Virus record (IMG/VR): IMGVR_UViG_3300044846_005100
Coordinates: 1-64,000 of that record
Length of the DNA: 64,000 nt
Direction: 5' to 3' (one strand)
Origin: a virus
This document shows positions 28,998-35,908 of the stretch, one piece after another. How positions within the stretch are numbered: position 1 is the stretch's first letter; each line of letters starts with the position of its first letter. The position numbers were made by a program, and so were the translations under genes. Below the pieces are notes generated by a model that did not search any database, was not told the origin of the DNA, and saw nothing but the letters and a program-made list of their open reading frames with translations.

Positions 28998-30636
28998 TTT
29001 TAATATTTATTTTTAGTTGTGTTCCTCCTTCTGGTAATTTACTGCAGTTAACTTTAAACTTGTGTTCTTCAAGTATTGCTACACATATATTTAAACCCAG
29101 ACCGGTTCCACTTTCTTTTTGTCCTTCTTTTCTAGTATAAGGCTGAGATAAGAGTTTAAAGTCTTCTCCACTCATACCTCTACCATTATCTTCAATAATT
29201 ATTAAGTCTCCTTCTCTTGAGATCTTTACCCATTTAGTAGGACTATCATTATATTTTAGTCCATTACGAATCAGGTTGTCGATTGCAGTACAGAAAAGAG
29301 CTTCATTTACACTAGATTGACCTAGATCTGAGATTATCACTTGAGGTTTATATGCAGTCGAGGACAAGTAGTCCTCGAGAATGTCCTTGATATTACAGTC
29401 AGCTCTATTCAAAACTACCTCCTTTTTTACTAGATTAGTAAATTCGTAAACTCCTTTATATACTTTTTGAGTGTGTCGTAATCCCTCTTTAATCATTTTT
29501 AGCGGTGCTTCAATTTTAAGCTCTTTTGCCTGTTCATCTGAAAGTCTTCTTTCAAGTGACGATAATCCTCGAGGCATATACGTATTGATTCCGCTGTGCA
29601 TATCATGACGTAAGATCTTTGCCGCATGTTCAAGATAAGTATTCTTTTTCTCAATCTCAGCTTGTTGATTAAAACTTTGAGTAACATCAGTAGCAATCTT
29701 CATTATTCGATACGGTTTTCCATCGTTACCTATAATTGGATTATACGTTGCTTGAAGATAAATTAGTGATCCGTCTTTTTTCTTTCTAGTAATTTCTCCC
29801 ATAAAGAACTGCCCTTCTCTTAGAATCTTCCAAAAGTTTCTATATTCGTCCGTCCCTTTTACTTCATCTTCAACAAATATACTATGATGTTTTCCAACAA
29901 TTTCACTATGAGAAGAATAACCTAGAGTACTTAAGAATAAAGCGTTTGCAAATTTAATGTTTCCATCTAAGTCAAATTCAATAACGGCATTTGATCTATT
30001 AATTGCATTCATTCTATTAGATATCTCAGCCTCTTTTCTTTGTAGTTCAGTAACATCTTGACGAATTGACATAAATCCTTCAAGCTTACCGTGGTGATCA
30101 AATTGAGCTTTAATATAAGTATCTACATAATATAGAGAGCCATCCTTTGCTCTATTTGTAACTACATCATTCCATATTTTTCCAGTAAGAACGTCAGAAT
30201 ACATTTTTCCCCAATATCCATCAGGTTGATCTCCTGAATTTACAATAGAGTGATCTTTTCCAAGCACTTCTTCTAGTGAGTAACCAGAAACCTTAGTGAA
30301 TTTATCATTTACATAAGTAATTTTACCTTTAGCGTCAGCCATTGAAACAAGAGCTGCAGTATTTACAAATGTTTTAAATTCTTCAAGCGACTGATTTCCA
30401 ATCGATTCACGAGTATCCACGAATTTTTTTATTATGAAATATCCAGGTAAACAGAATGAAATAAAACAGAAATATTCAAATAGCCCAAGACCATATGAAT
30501 AGTCGACTGCGCCTAATACAACAAGTGTTTTACAAGTAAAAAAGGAAATCATTATTAATACTGCAATACTTCCAGATACTGTAAAGTTTGAAAGTTTGCC
30601 TGATATCCAGCGCATAAGTTTAAGAAAAGGTGCCAA
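28990..30636 (-). CDS. Membrane PAS-PAS sensor histidine kinase
   Basis: A 548-residue hybrid-free kinase. Two transmembrane segments (about 21-43 and 47-70), PAS1 (about 86-198, ending IRQDVTELQRKEAE) and PAS2 (about 207-322). The H-box is ILRHDMHSGIN with His344. The ATPase domain follows, with N-box DNLIRNGLKYND, G1 DNGRGM and G2 GTGLGL. All catalytic motifs are intact. The frame starts with TTG at 30636; ATG at 30615 is the alternative. First gene of the operon kinase-regulator-coiled coil-holin-endolysin, behind a late promoter. The domain order is like bacterial sensors, but its place in a phage lysis operon is unusual. Confidence 0.93.
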   Translation of the reverse strand: MAPFLKLMRWISGKLSNFTVSGSIAVLIMISFFTCKTLVVLGAVDYSYGLGLFEYFCFISFCLPGYFIIKKFVDTRESIGNQSLEEFKTFVNTAALVSMADAKGKITYVNDKFTKVSGYSLEEVLGKDHSIVNSGDQPDGYWGKMYSDVLTGKIWNDVVTNRAKDGSLYYVDTYIKAQFDHHGKLEGFMSIRQDVTELQRKEAEISNRMNAINRSNAVIEFDLDGNIKFANALFLSTLGYSSHSEIVGKHHSIFVEDEVKGTDEYRNFWKILREGQFFMGEITRKKKDGSLIYLQATYNPIIGNDGKPYRIMKIATDVTQSFNQQAEIEKKNTYLEHAAKILRHDMHSGINTYMPRGLSSLERRLSDEQAKELKIEAPLKMIKEGLRHTQKVYKGVYEFTNLVKKEVVLNRADCNIKDILEDYLSSTAYKPQVIISDLGQSSVNEALFCTAIDNLIRNGLKYNDSPTKWVKISREGDLIIIEDNGRGMSGEDFKLLSQPYTRKEGQKESGTGLGLNICVAILEEHKFKVNCSKLPEGGTQLKINIKND

Positions 30637-30646
30637 CCCAATAAGA

Positions 30647-30664
30647 CTTTTTATTATTTATCTT
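30647..30664 (-). promoter_or_regulatory. Late-type promoter AGATAAATAATAAAAAG
   Basis: Minus strand perfect match to the late-type element, 10 nt before the kinase start. It implies the kinase and lysis genes are expressed late. Confidence 0.65.
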
Positions 30665-30682
30665 ATTGACTACATCAAAAAG

Positions 30683-30752
30683 AGGTCAGGGTGAGAGTCG
30701 AACTCACTCCAGTGGTTTTGCAGACCAGCTAGCCGCCGCGACTAACCTGACC
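30683..30752 (-). tRNA. tRNA-Cys(GCA)
   Basis: Acceptor GGTCAGG/CCTGACC, T arm GTGAG-TTCGACT-CTCAC, anticodon loop CTGCAAA. First of the array; CCA not encoded. Confidence 0.85.
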
Positions 30753-30770
30753 ATGAAACATATTGGCTTT

Positions 30771-30846
30771 TGGTGGTGATGGACGGAATCGAACCGCCGA
30801 CACAGGGATTTTCAGTCCCTTGCTCTACCGACTGAGCTACATCACC
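30771..30846 (-). tRNA. tRNA-Phe(GAA)
   Basis: Acceptor GGTGATG/CATCACC with encoded ACCA, D arm GTAGCTCAGTCGG, anticodon loop CTGAAAA. Confidence 0.92.
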
Positions 30847-30850
30847 AAAA

Positions 30851-30926
30851 TGGCACATCAGGAAGGGCTCGAACCTCCGACACCTGGATTTGGAATCCAG
30901 TGCTCTACCAACTGAGCTACTGATGT
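30851..30926 (-). tRNA. tRNA-Trp(CCA)
   Basis: Acceptor ACATCAG/CTGATGT with encoded GCCA, anticodon loop ATTCCAAAT. Confidence 0.92.
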
Positions 30927-30931
30927 ATATG

Positions 30932-31005
30932 TACACCTTGAGCGATTCGAACGCCCGACCTTCTGATCCGTAATCAGGAGCTCTATCCAGCTGAGCTAAA
31001 GGTGT
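30932..31005 (-). tRNA. tRNA-Arg(ACG)
   Basis: Acceptor ACACCTT/AAGGTGT, anticodon loop ATTACGGAT. Needs A34 editing by host TadA to read CGC/CGA. Confidence 0.92.
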
Positions 31006-31014
31006 AAAAGAAAA

Positions 31015-31127
31015 GGAATAGTTTCGGGTCTTTCGGGGTTTCTGGTCTGTACGTTTACTATAAACCCTTTTTTTAATACTTTCGGGTGATTTAACCTTAT
31101 CGTACCTAACAGCTTCACTGCTATTCC
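31015..31127 (-). ncRNA. Structured RNA element between tRNAs
   Basis: The ends pair (GGAATAG/CTATTCC). Inside are GTACG/CGTAC, a GTTTATAGTAAAC hairpin and GGGTTT/AAACCC complements, partly interleaved. No T arm or anticodon. About 113 nt; function unknown, possibly a Ro60 ligand. Confidence 0.5.
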
Positions 31128-31132
31128 TTTAG

Positions 31133-31219
31133 TACTCCTGGTCGGAGTCGAACCGACACGGACTTTCCAGTCCATTGGATTTTAAGTCCAACGCGTGCTA
31201 CCAATTTCGCCACAGGAGC
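31133..31219 (-). tRNA. tRNA-Leu(TAA)
   Basis: Long variable arm, anticodon loop CTTAAAA, T arm GTCGG-TTCGACT-CCGAC, near-complementary acceptor ends. Confidence 0.9.
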
Positions 31220-31226
31220 ATTTTTT

Positions 31227-31302
31227 GGGTGGAAGATGGGTCTCGAACCCACGACCTCTTGAACCACAATCAAGCACTCTAACCAACTGAGCTACAACCA
31301 CC
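31227..31302 (-). tRNA. tRNA-His(GTG)
   Basis: Anticodon loop ATTGTGGTT, T arm GTGGG-TTCGAGA-CCCAT, GGTGG start with extra 5' G as in tRNA-His. Two U-U mismatches in the acceptor. Confidence 0.85.
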
Positions 31303-31335
31303 ATAAACCCCACGCCGTACGTGGGGAGAGTCGAT

Positions 31336-31491
31336 TTACACCATTGACTTGCGCTTCGTCAATTTATTCGTAAACTTGATGCAAACTTGTGCGGCCCGAC
31401 TACGCCAACCCTTTCGTCCTTTGGGCGATGGGTCTCTTCCTCGAAGCATCAATTTAGATGATTCAAAATTTCCTGTCAGTATTACTTTCAT
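31336..31491 (-). CDS. Hypothetical basic protein within the tRNA array (51 aa)
   Basis: A 52-codon frame starting MKVILTGNFESSKLM and becoming very basic (KGRKGWRSRAAQ, KLTKRKSMV). Fills a 210-nt gap between tRNA-His and tRNA-Met. Could bind RNA by composition. No homologue recognised. Confidence 0.5.
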   Translation of the reverse strand: MKVILTGNFESSKLMLRGRDPSPKGRKGWRSRAAQVCIKFTNKLTKRKSMV

Positions 31492-31509
31492 AATTTCTTT
31501 ATTTTTTAG

Positions 31510-31579
31510 TATCGTGCGTGAGGTTCGAACTCACTTGACTTGCCTTATGAGAGCTAGTTCTTTTCCACTAAGTCACGAT
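31510..31579 (-). tRNA. tRNA with CAT anticodon (Met or Ile2)
   Basis: Acceptor ATCGTGA/GCACGAT, anticodon loop CTCATAA, T arm GTGAG-TTCGAAC-CTCAC. One of three CAT tRNAs; one may be the lysidine-modified tRNA-Ile that reads AUA. Confidence 0.82.
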
Positions 31580-31582
31580 GAT

Positions 31583-31674
31583 TGGCGGAAATGGCTGGAT
31601 TCGAACCAACGGGCCCCTTTACAGCGACCACTTCCTTAGCAGGGAAGTACAATAAACCACTCTGACACATTTCC
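31583..31674 (-). tRNA. tRNA-Ser(GCT)
   Basis: Long variable arm, anticodon loop CTGCTAA, acceptor GGAAATG/CATTTCC with encoded GCCA. Confidence 0.92.
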
Positions 31675-31677
31675 ATA

Positions 31678-31754
31678 TGGTATCCATGGAAGGACTTGAA
31701 CCTTCGACCTTCACCTTATCAGGGTGATATTCTAACCAGCTGAAATACATGGAT
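31678..31754 (-). tRNA. tRNA-Ile(GAT)
   Basis: Acceptor ATCCATG/CATGGAT with encoded ACCA, anticodon loop CTGATAA. Confidence 0.9.
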
Positions 31755-31769
31755 ATATTCAATTTTTTG

Positions 31770-31842
31770 CGGACTCAGCAGGATTCGAACCTGCGACCAA
31801 TAGATTAACAGTCTACTGCTCTACCAGCTGAGCTATGAGTCC
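31770..31842 (-). tRNA. tRNA-Asn(GTT)
   Basis: Acceptor GGACTCA/TGAGTCC, anticodon loop CTGTTAA, T arm GCAGG-TTCGAAT-CCTGC. Confidence 0.92.
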
Positions 31843-31849
31843 AGATAAA

Positions 31850-31895
31850 CAAGAAATTAGCCGAGCGGTTACTCGGACTTATAATTTCTTTTTGC
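31850..31895. terminator. Hairpin, possible bidirectional terminator
   Basis: AAGAAATTA ... TAATTTCTTTTT outer stem with an inner CCGAG/CTCGG stem, between tRNA-Asn and tRNA-Asp. The T-run favours the plus strand. Confidence 0.45.
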
Positions 31896-31912
31896 AAGCA
31901 GGGGGATTGTGT

Positions 31913-31987
31913 TGGCGGTCCCACCGGGAATCGAACCCGGCATACTGCCGTGACAGGGCAGCGTTATAGCCGATTAACTACAGGACC
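31913..31987 (-). tRNA. tRNA-Asp(GTC)
   Basis: Acceptor GGTCCTG/TGGGACC with encoded GCCA, anticodon loop CTGTCAC, T arm CCGGG-TTCGATT-CCCGG. Confidence 0.9.
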
Positions 31988-31997
31988 AAAAATAAAA

Positions 31998-32128
31998 GAT
32001 AGTGATGGAGTACCCGTCTCGCTCCAATCTTAACTGCTTTCCCGATTTTTACGGTGCACCGGCAGAGGGTCATGACTATCCTTAGCCTACTTAGCTTGTC
32101 GACAGCATAGGTAGAGGCGTCCACTATC
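31998..32128 (-). ncRNA. Structured RNA element between tRNAs
   Basis: The ends pair (GATAGTG/CACTATC) around a 117-nt interior with CTACCTA/TAAGTAG and CCGGTGCACCG hairpins. No canonical T arm. Like 31015-31127 in layout. Function unknown. Confidence 0.5.
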
Positions 32129-32134
32129 TTTTGT

Positions 32135-32214
32135 TGGAAGGGACGGATTCGAACCGCCGTACTCTGAGAGAACAGATTTACAGTCTGCCGGTTTTAGCCA
32201 CTCACCCACCTTCC
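32135..32214 (-). tRNA. tRNA-Tyr(GTA)
   Basis: Anticodon loop ACTGTAAAT, variable arm TTCTCTCAGAG, T arm GGCGG-TTCGAAT-CCGTC, acceptor GGAAGG/CCTTCC. Confidence 0.9.
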
Positions 32215-32254
32215 AATAAATAAGCTGAAGAAAGTTAGAAAGGCATATTTATGT

Positions 32255-32327
32255 TGCATAAAACGGGGATCGAACCCGTGACCTTTTAAACCCAATTTAA
32301 ACGCTCAACCAACTGAGCTATTCACGC
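32255..32327 (-). tRNA. tRNA-Pro(TGG), first copy
   Basis: Acceptor GCGTGAA/TTTATGC, anticodon arm TTTAA-ATTGGGT-TTAAA, T arm ACGGG-TTCGATC-CCCGT. GTTACTTC lies exactly at its 5' end. Confidence 0.85.
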
Positions 32328-32443
32328 GAAGTAACCTTTTCTATTACTATCAGCTTAATAAGTTAAGACGAGAAAACGAATAGAGTTTTGCTGTTATAAG
32401 GCAATTTATGAGATTGCTGTCTTTACCACTTGACTAATTCTCC
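32328..32443 (-). other. tRNA 5'-half-like segment (Met CAT) followed by GTTACTTC element
   Basis: The minus strand begins GGAGAATTAGTCAAGTGGTA and has a perfect GCAAT-CTCATAA-ATTGC anticodon arm, but no T arm or 3' acceptor strand. It runs instead into CTTAACTTATTAA ... GATAGTAAT ... GTTACTTC, which ends at tRNA-Pro. Either a broken tRNA gene or an RNA of new design. Confidence 0.5.
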
Positions 32444-32446
32444 ATG

Positions 32447-32520
32447 CGGGGAATATAGGATTCGAACCTATGTTTACGAAGTACCTCTAATCTTGCTACG
32501 TCTTAATAATTCAATGAACT
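32447..32520 (-). other. tRNA 3'-half-like segment preceded by GTACTTC element
   Basis: T arm ATAGG-TTCGAAT-CCTAT and 3' acceptor ATTCCCC, but no 5' half next to it. The acceptor is perfectly complementary to GGGGAAT of the 5' half at 32974, about 470 nt upstream. Confidence 0.5.
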
Positions 32521-32550
32521 TATTTGTTTTTTAAACCCAGTCGATTAGGT

Positions 32551-32591
32551 TTAAAAAAGAGGCCGGCTTACATTCCATCTTCCGGCCTCTT
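32551..32591 (-). terminator. Intrinsic terminator
   Basis: Minus strand AAGAGGCCGG/CCGGCCTCTT stem and six Ts, inside the tRNA array. Confidence 0.8.
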
Positions 32592-32699
32592 AGGCTTGAT
32601 CTTCATGCTAGCATCTGATCAAAGGTAGAGCTTCGCTTCCAAACTCTTCGCTCTCTAAAAAGGCAGCCGTCTCTTATGGGATCGCCAGCAGGATACCTT

Positions 32700-32826
32700 A
32701 AGTCTTATAGTGAACTTAACAAAACTACTATTAGCTCATAGCTGAGGGAATATCTTCCAAATGATAAAGGTAAAGAAAGTTTCCAACCGAGATTTTAGCG
32801 CTCTATCCAGCTGAGCTAATGAGGAT
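32700..32826 (-). other. tRNA 5'-half-like segment and degenerate element copy
   Basis: Minus strand ATCCTCATTAGCTCAGCTGG begins like a tRNA (acceptor plus D arm), but no anticodon arm or T arm follows in the normal place. The sequence runs into TAATAGTAGTTTTGTTAAGTTC, a degenerate copy of the GTTACTTC element. Confidence 0.45.
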
Positions 32827-32828
32827 TA

Positions 32829-32920
32829 CTCCCCATGTTGGATTCGAACCAACGACCTCTCGTTTAACAGACGAAGTAACGGTTTAGATTACTATTACCT
32901 TTAATAAGTTAAGATGAAGA
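32829..32920 (-). other. tRNA-Asn(GTT) 3' half preceded by GTTACTTC element
   Basis: Anticodon arm TTCGT-CTGTTAA-ACGAG, then AGGTC, T arm GTTGG-TTCGAAT-CCAAC and acceptor ATGGGGA with G discriminator: a normal Asn 3' half. The 5' half is replaced by CTTAACTTATTAAAGG ... AGTAAT ... GTTACTTCG. No TCCCCAT 5' partner was seen nearby. Confidence 0.5.
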
Positions 32921-32934
32921 ATGTTGCAAATAGT

Positions 32935-32974
32935 GTTGTTTCTTAACGCGCGTCTACCAGTTCCGCCATTCCCC
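32935..32974 (-). other. tRNA-Leu-like 5' half
   Basis: Minus strand GGGGAATGGCGGAACTGG then TAGACGCGCGTTAAGAAAC is a leucine-type acceptor and D arm that breaks off in the anticodon region. The matching 3' half (ATTCCCC) is at 32447-32500. Confidence 0.5.
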
Positions 32975-32995
32975 AATGAGTTGTTTGTAATATAG

Positions 32996-33095
32996 TCGGG
33001 GAAGAAGGATTCGAACCTTCAATGTACGTGCTCCAAATGCATACGAAGTAACTATTCAGCTTGCTATCATCTTATAATAAGTTTATCAGGAGAAA
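32996..33095 (-). other. tRNA 3'-half-like segment preceded by GTTACTTC element
   Basis: T arm GAAGG-TTCGAAT-CCTTC, acceptor TTCCCCG, anticodon-like arm TGC-ATTTGGA-GCA (TTG or TGG, register uncertain). The 5' part is replaced by AACTTATTATAAG ... GATAGCAAG ... GTTACTTCG. Confidence 0.45.
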
Positions 33096-33117
33096 GTTGC
33101 AAAGGTGTAACGCTTTC

Positions 33118-33189
33118 GCGCTTCTGCGGGAATTGAACCCGCGGCCTATTTTGTTTAAGAAAATTGCTCAACCGCTGAGCTAAGAAGTA
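33118..33189 (-). tRNA. tRNA, class I, anticodon TAA, abnormal acceptor
   Basis: Perfect D arm (GCTC/GAGC), anticodon arm ATTTT-CTTAAAC-AAAAT and T arm GCGGG-TTCAATT-CCCGC. The acceptor 5' strand is TACTTCT, formed by the GTTACTTC element, and mispairs with GCG at the 3' end (two of seven pairs lost). TAA implies Leu, but the long leucine variable arm is absent. Charging identity uncertain. Confidence 0.6.
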
Positions 33190-33294
33190 ACCTTTTGCAT
33201 TACTACCCGATAATTAATTTTTTCAAAGAACTTGTTTACTTTATTATAATACTAAGAATCCCTTTACGTTTAAAATTATTCTTAATATTTTTTG

Positions 33295-33368
33295 TAGTCA
33301 AGACAGGAGTCGAACCTGCAATCTCCCCAACATTCTGTCGGGGCGCGTTACCAATTAGCCACCTGACT
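33295..33368 (-). ncRNA. tRNA-like RNA, AGTCAGG acceptor family
   Basis: Acceptor AGTCAGG/CTTGACT, T arm GCAGG-TTCGACT-CCTGT, normal length. The anticodon arm CCCGA-CAGAATG-TTGGG has A instead of U33, so it is not a normal decoding tRNA in this register. Confidence 0.6.
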
Positions 33369-33377
33369 ATAAAAAGG

Positions 33378-33460
33378 ATTGCTGGGGGAATACTGTCGAG
33401 AGTATGTTTGGTTTGCGTTTCAGATACAAGAAGTAACTCTGTAACTTGCCACCCAGCAAT
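33378..33460 (-). ncRNA. tRNA-sized RNA element without T arm
   Basis: The ends ATTGCTGGG/CCCAGCAAT pair perfectly like an acceptor stem. Inside is GGCAAGTTACAGAGTTACTTC, related to the GTTACTTC elements, but no TTCGA loop in a 5-bp stem. About 83 nt. Confidence 0.5.
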
Positions 33461-33473
33461 CTTTATTTTTTAT

Positions 33474-35102
33474 TTAGATCTTGATCTTTCGAACTTTCTC
33501 TAAGTGATAGTTTGGATTGAATTCGCTTTTCGCGATATCATCGAACATTGAGTATCCGTATCCATAGTAGAAACGAACTTTATCTCCTGCAAGTTGAGTC
33601 GTTCCATAAGCTGCTAGATCCACCGAGTAAACGTATGGGCTTCCGCATGCTTTTGTGTATGACTCGTATGCTTTGTAGCTGCTTCCGCGGTTACACTCAT
33701 TGTCAGATAAGATAAACACTCGGTCATACTGACGTCCAGACATTTGAGCTACTGCCCATGCGGCTGAAAGATTGGTTCCTCCCATATCTCTCTTCATTGC
33801 GCTAGCAATAGAGAATACATCAGAGTTAGCGTTCCATTTTACGTATTCAGCACTTGAACCGAATCGAATAACGTCTCCATTTGTTGCCTTTGCAATGGTT
33901 GCTGCAATTAATGCTGCCTTGTCCATGCATCGGCTAGTGTAACGTTTTCCGCTTCTTGCGCCATCAGTCATTGGAGTACCCATTGATCCAGAGAAATCCA
34001 CCATTACTAGAGTCTTACCAGGAAGCATCTCTGAAAGGTTTGGCACTGCTGCTTCATATCCTTTAAGTAATGCTTGTGCAATCGCTCTGGAGTTAGAATC
34101 AGAAAATTCTGAGATCGTTACCTCGTGAGCTAGGTCAATTTGGTATGGCATAATCTTTCCTTTTCGGATTGCGTCTGGACTAGATAGCAGAGCAGTCAAC
34201 TTAGTAACCGTGTCTCCTTTGTTAACTGTCTTCAATACATTTCTAATATTTCGAAGAGCAGCTAGGATTCCCAGTTTACCGTCAGTTAATAGAGCATCCC
34301 AGTTTTCAGCTTTCGCTTCTTTTAAGATTGTCTCGGCTTCGGACTTGTCGATTTTACCCTCTTTCACAGCTTTCGCAACCTCTTGACCTGCGTCAGATTG
34401 TGCTACTTCCCAAGTATCAGCTGAAACGCTTAAGCCTTTCATGATAGCGGAAAGAACTGGCACTTTTTCTCCATTTACTTCGGCTACTGCACTAGAAGCC
34501 TTTGGATTTGGGTGAACCAGGTTGATCACGTCAACTAGAGAGCTCTTGTATTTAAGTAGTGCATAAGCATCTAAGTTTTCAAGAGCATCCGCGAATCCTT
34601 TTTTCATCGCATTGGTTACCTTTGTTCCATTCAGTGCTGAGAAGCAAGCAACGATTTCTGCCATATCATCTGGACGGAATAGAGTTCCTCCGGATTGAGT
34701 ACGTTTGTTCCATAGGGAATAGAAACGTTTTGCCCATTCTTGACCCGCACAGTGTGGAGCTAGGTAGCTTGCTGCAAGGTGGTTAATTGATCTCATTCCT
34801 TCACCAACACATCTCGAATAAACGATTGATTGAGCTACGAAGTATGCATCTTCTTCTGCACACTCATCGACTAGTCCTTTCAACTCCCTCATCGTTTCTG
34901 TCTCAGAACGATAGAATTGATTTTCTAGCTTTAGTGTGTTTAACATCGTCAGGAGACGAAGCCACTTATCTTGTGAATAAGCTGCATGTCCTTGACGATT
35001 CTTAGTGTCTGGTTTTGGGATTTTCACCGCTTCTACCAGGTTCGCTTGAGGCTGCATTCCAGCTAGCGTCGAACGAAGCTTGTCGTTTCTAAACTTTGTC
35101 AT
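33474..35102 (-). CDS. rsr: Ro60-like RNA-binding protein (TROVE plus vWA)
   Basis: A 542-residue orthologue of Ro60/Rsr. Residues about 15-360 are helical HEAT-like TROVE domain (FVAQSIVYSRCVGEGMR, LLKYKSSLVDVINLVHP). Residues about 360-540 are a von Willebrand A domain with MIDAS motif VDFSGSMG (Asp369, Ser371, Ser373) and later FILSDNE. Ro60 rings bind 3' tails of misfolded RNAs and Y RNAs; bacterial Y RNAs contain tRNA-like modules. The gene lies inside the tRNA array, flanked by abnormal tRNA-like RNAs, which suggests those as ligands (inference). No promoter match found. Confidence 0.92.
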   Translation of the reverse strand: MTKFRNDKLRSTLAGMQPQANLVEAVKIPKPDTKNRQGHAAYSQDKWLRLLTMLNTLKLENQFYRSETETMRELKGLVDECAEEDAYFVAQSIVYSRCVGEGMRSINHLAASYLAPHCAGQEWAKRFYSLWNKRTQSGGTLFRPDDMAEIVACFSALNGTKVTNAMKKGFADALENLDAYALLKYKSSLVDVINLVHPNPKASSAVAEVNGEKVPVLSAIMKGLSVSADTWEVAQSDAGQEVAKAVKEGKIDKSEAETILKEAKAENWDALLTDGKLGILAALRNIRNVLKTVNKGDTVTKLTALLSSPDAIRKGKIMPYQIDLAHEVTISEFSDSNSRAIAQALLKGYEAAVPNLSEMLPGKTLVMVDFSGSMGTPMTDGARSGKRYTSRCMDKAALIAATIAKATNGDVIRFGSSAEYVKWNANSDVFSIASAMKRDMGGTNLSAAWAVAQMSGRQYDRVFILSDNECNRGSSYKAYESYTKACGSPYVYSVDLAAYGTTQLAGDKVRFYYGYGYSMFDDIAKSEFNPNYHLEKVRKIKI

Positions 35103-35196
35103 TAGTACAAGGAATTAATTTTTGTTTGTGATTAATACTATACAATAATTAAATTGATAGTTTCACGTTTTGCTTAAACTTTTTTCGAAAAAGGTT

Positions 35197-35272
35197 TGGT
35201 GCACCCTACAGGGATCGAACCTGTGACATCTTGCATGTAAAACAAGCGCTCTACCAGCTGAGCTAAAGGTGC
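35197..35272 (-). tRNA. tRNA-Val(TAC)
   Basis: Acceptor GCACCTT/AGGGTGC with encoded ACCA, anticodon loop TTTTACATG, T arm ACAGG-TTCGATC-CCTGT. Confidence 0.92.
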
Positions 35273-35342
35273 ATAATAAACTCATTTTTGTTACAATAAA
35301 CAGTATTAGTTTATTGATACAAATTTATGTTTATTGAATTGG

Positions 35343-35461
35343 TGGGGAAGGGCTTCTTAGGGCCAAATCATTAAATTTACTGTTTAATTGCGATGAAACT
35401 CTTTAATTACTATCATTGCTGAAGAACGGCAAAAGAGCGAATTGTTTTGCATTCTTCCCCA
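35343..35461 (-). ncRNA. tRNA-like RNA element without T arm
   Basis: The ends TGGGGAAG/CTTCCCCA pair like an acceptor. The 119-nt interior contains GATAGTAATTAAAGAGTTTCATC, related to the elements at 32.3-33.2 kb. No TTCGA arm. Confidence 0.45.
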
Positions 35462-35465
35462 TGTG

Positions 35466-35540
35466 TGATCCCGGTGGGGCTCGAACCCACGACTCCCTCA
35501 TTAAAAGTGAGGTGCTCTAAACCAACTGAGCTACGAGATC
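35466..35540 (-). tRNA. tRNA-Lys(TTT)
   Basis: Acceptor GATCTCG/CGGGATC, anticodon loop CTTTTAA, T arm GTGGG-TTCGAGC-CCCAC. Confidence 0.92.
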
Positions 35541-35593
35541 TCTCGTTTGCGACTCTTGTCGCTCTTGTCACTTTCCATAATCTTTGGATTTTT

Positions 35594-35812
35594 TTAAAGG
35601 TTTGTGATGTATCTGTTTAATAATTTTGCATCCATTAATGGATAAAAATCAGTATCTCCCATGTCTGTAACTGGAACTTGAAATTCAATATCTACTGTTT
35701 TACTTTCATGTTCAATTGGGGCTGAATAATAGGCTACTCCTAATCTGATGAACTTTAATTTTGCAATAGGCTTTTGTTTATAAAGCTCTTTTTTAATTAC
35801 GGTTTTTTCCAT
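35594..35812 (-). CDS. Hypothetical protein with pseudoknot leader (72 aa)
   Basis: Not recognised. Starts MEKTVIKKELYKQKPIAKL; mixed beta. Located between tRNA-Lys and tRNA-Pro. Its 5' leader contains a potential pseudoknot (35833-35903), so translation or stability may be controlled. Confidence 0.65.
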   Translation of the reverse strand: MEKTVIKKELYKQKPIAKLKFIRLGVAYYSAPIEHESKTVDIEFQVPVTDMGDTDFYPLMDAKLLNRYITNL

Positions 35813-35832
35813 GAGTTTAATTTTTTATTTAT

Positions 35833-35903
35833 GGATCACTCTATTTTAATTTGTGGCTCATCAGTCGAATAAAGTGATCCATATTGAATCGACTGATGAG
35901 CCA
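35833..35903 (-). promoter_or_regulatory. Interleaved inverted repeats, predicted H-type pseudoknot
   Basis: GGATCACT (35833-35840) is complementary to AGTGATCC (35873-35880). The 15-nt TGGCTCATCAGTCGA (35854-35868) is complementary to TCGACTGATGAGCCA (35889-35903). The arms interleave, giving 8-bp and 15-bp perfect stems that can form together only as a pseudoknot. Lies about 20 nt before the ATG at 35812. Confidence 0.7.
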
Positions 35904-35908
35904 TATTG

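Noticed and set aside
30742-30936. Open frames lying over tRNA genes (for example 30742-30936, 31349-31639, 33195-33503, 35906-36338, 38119-38529)
   Set aside because: They exist only because tRNA genes have few stops. They carry tRNA sequence in reading frame and no coding signal.
32447-32974. Group I intron in tRNA-Leu
   Set aside because: The 470 nt between the halves contains other tRNA parts and a terminator, and I see no P/Q/R/S core pattern. Kept only as an unexplained split.
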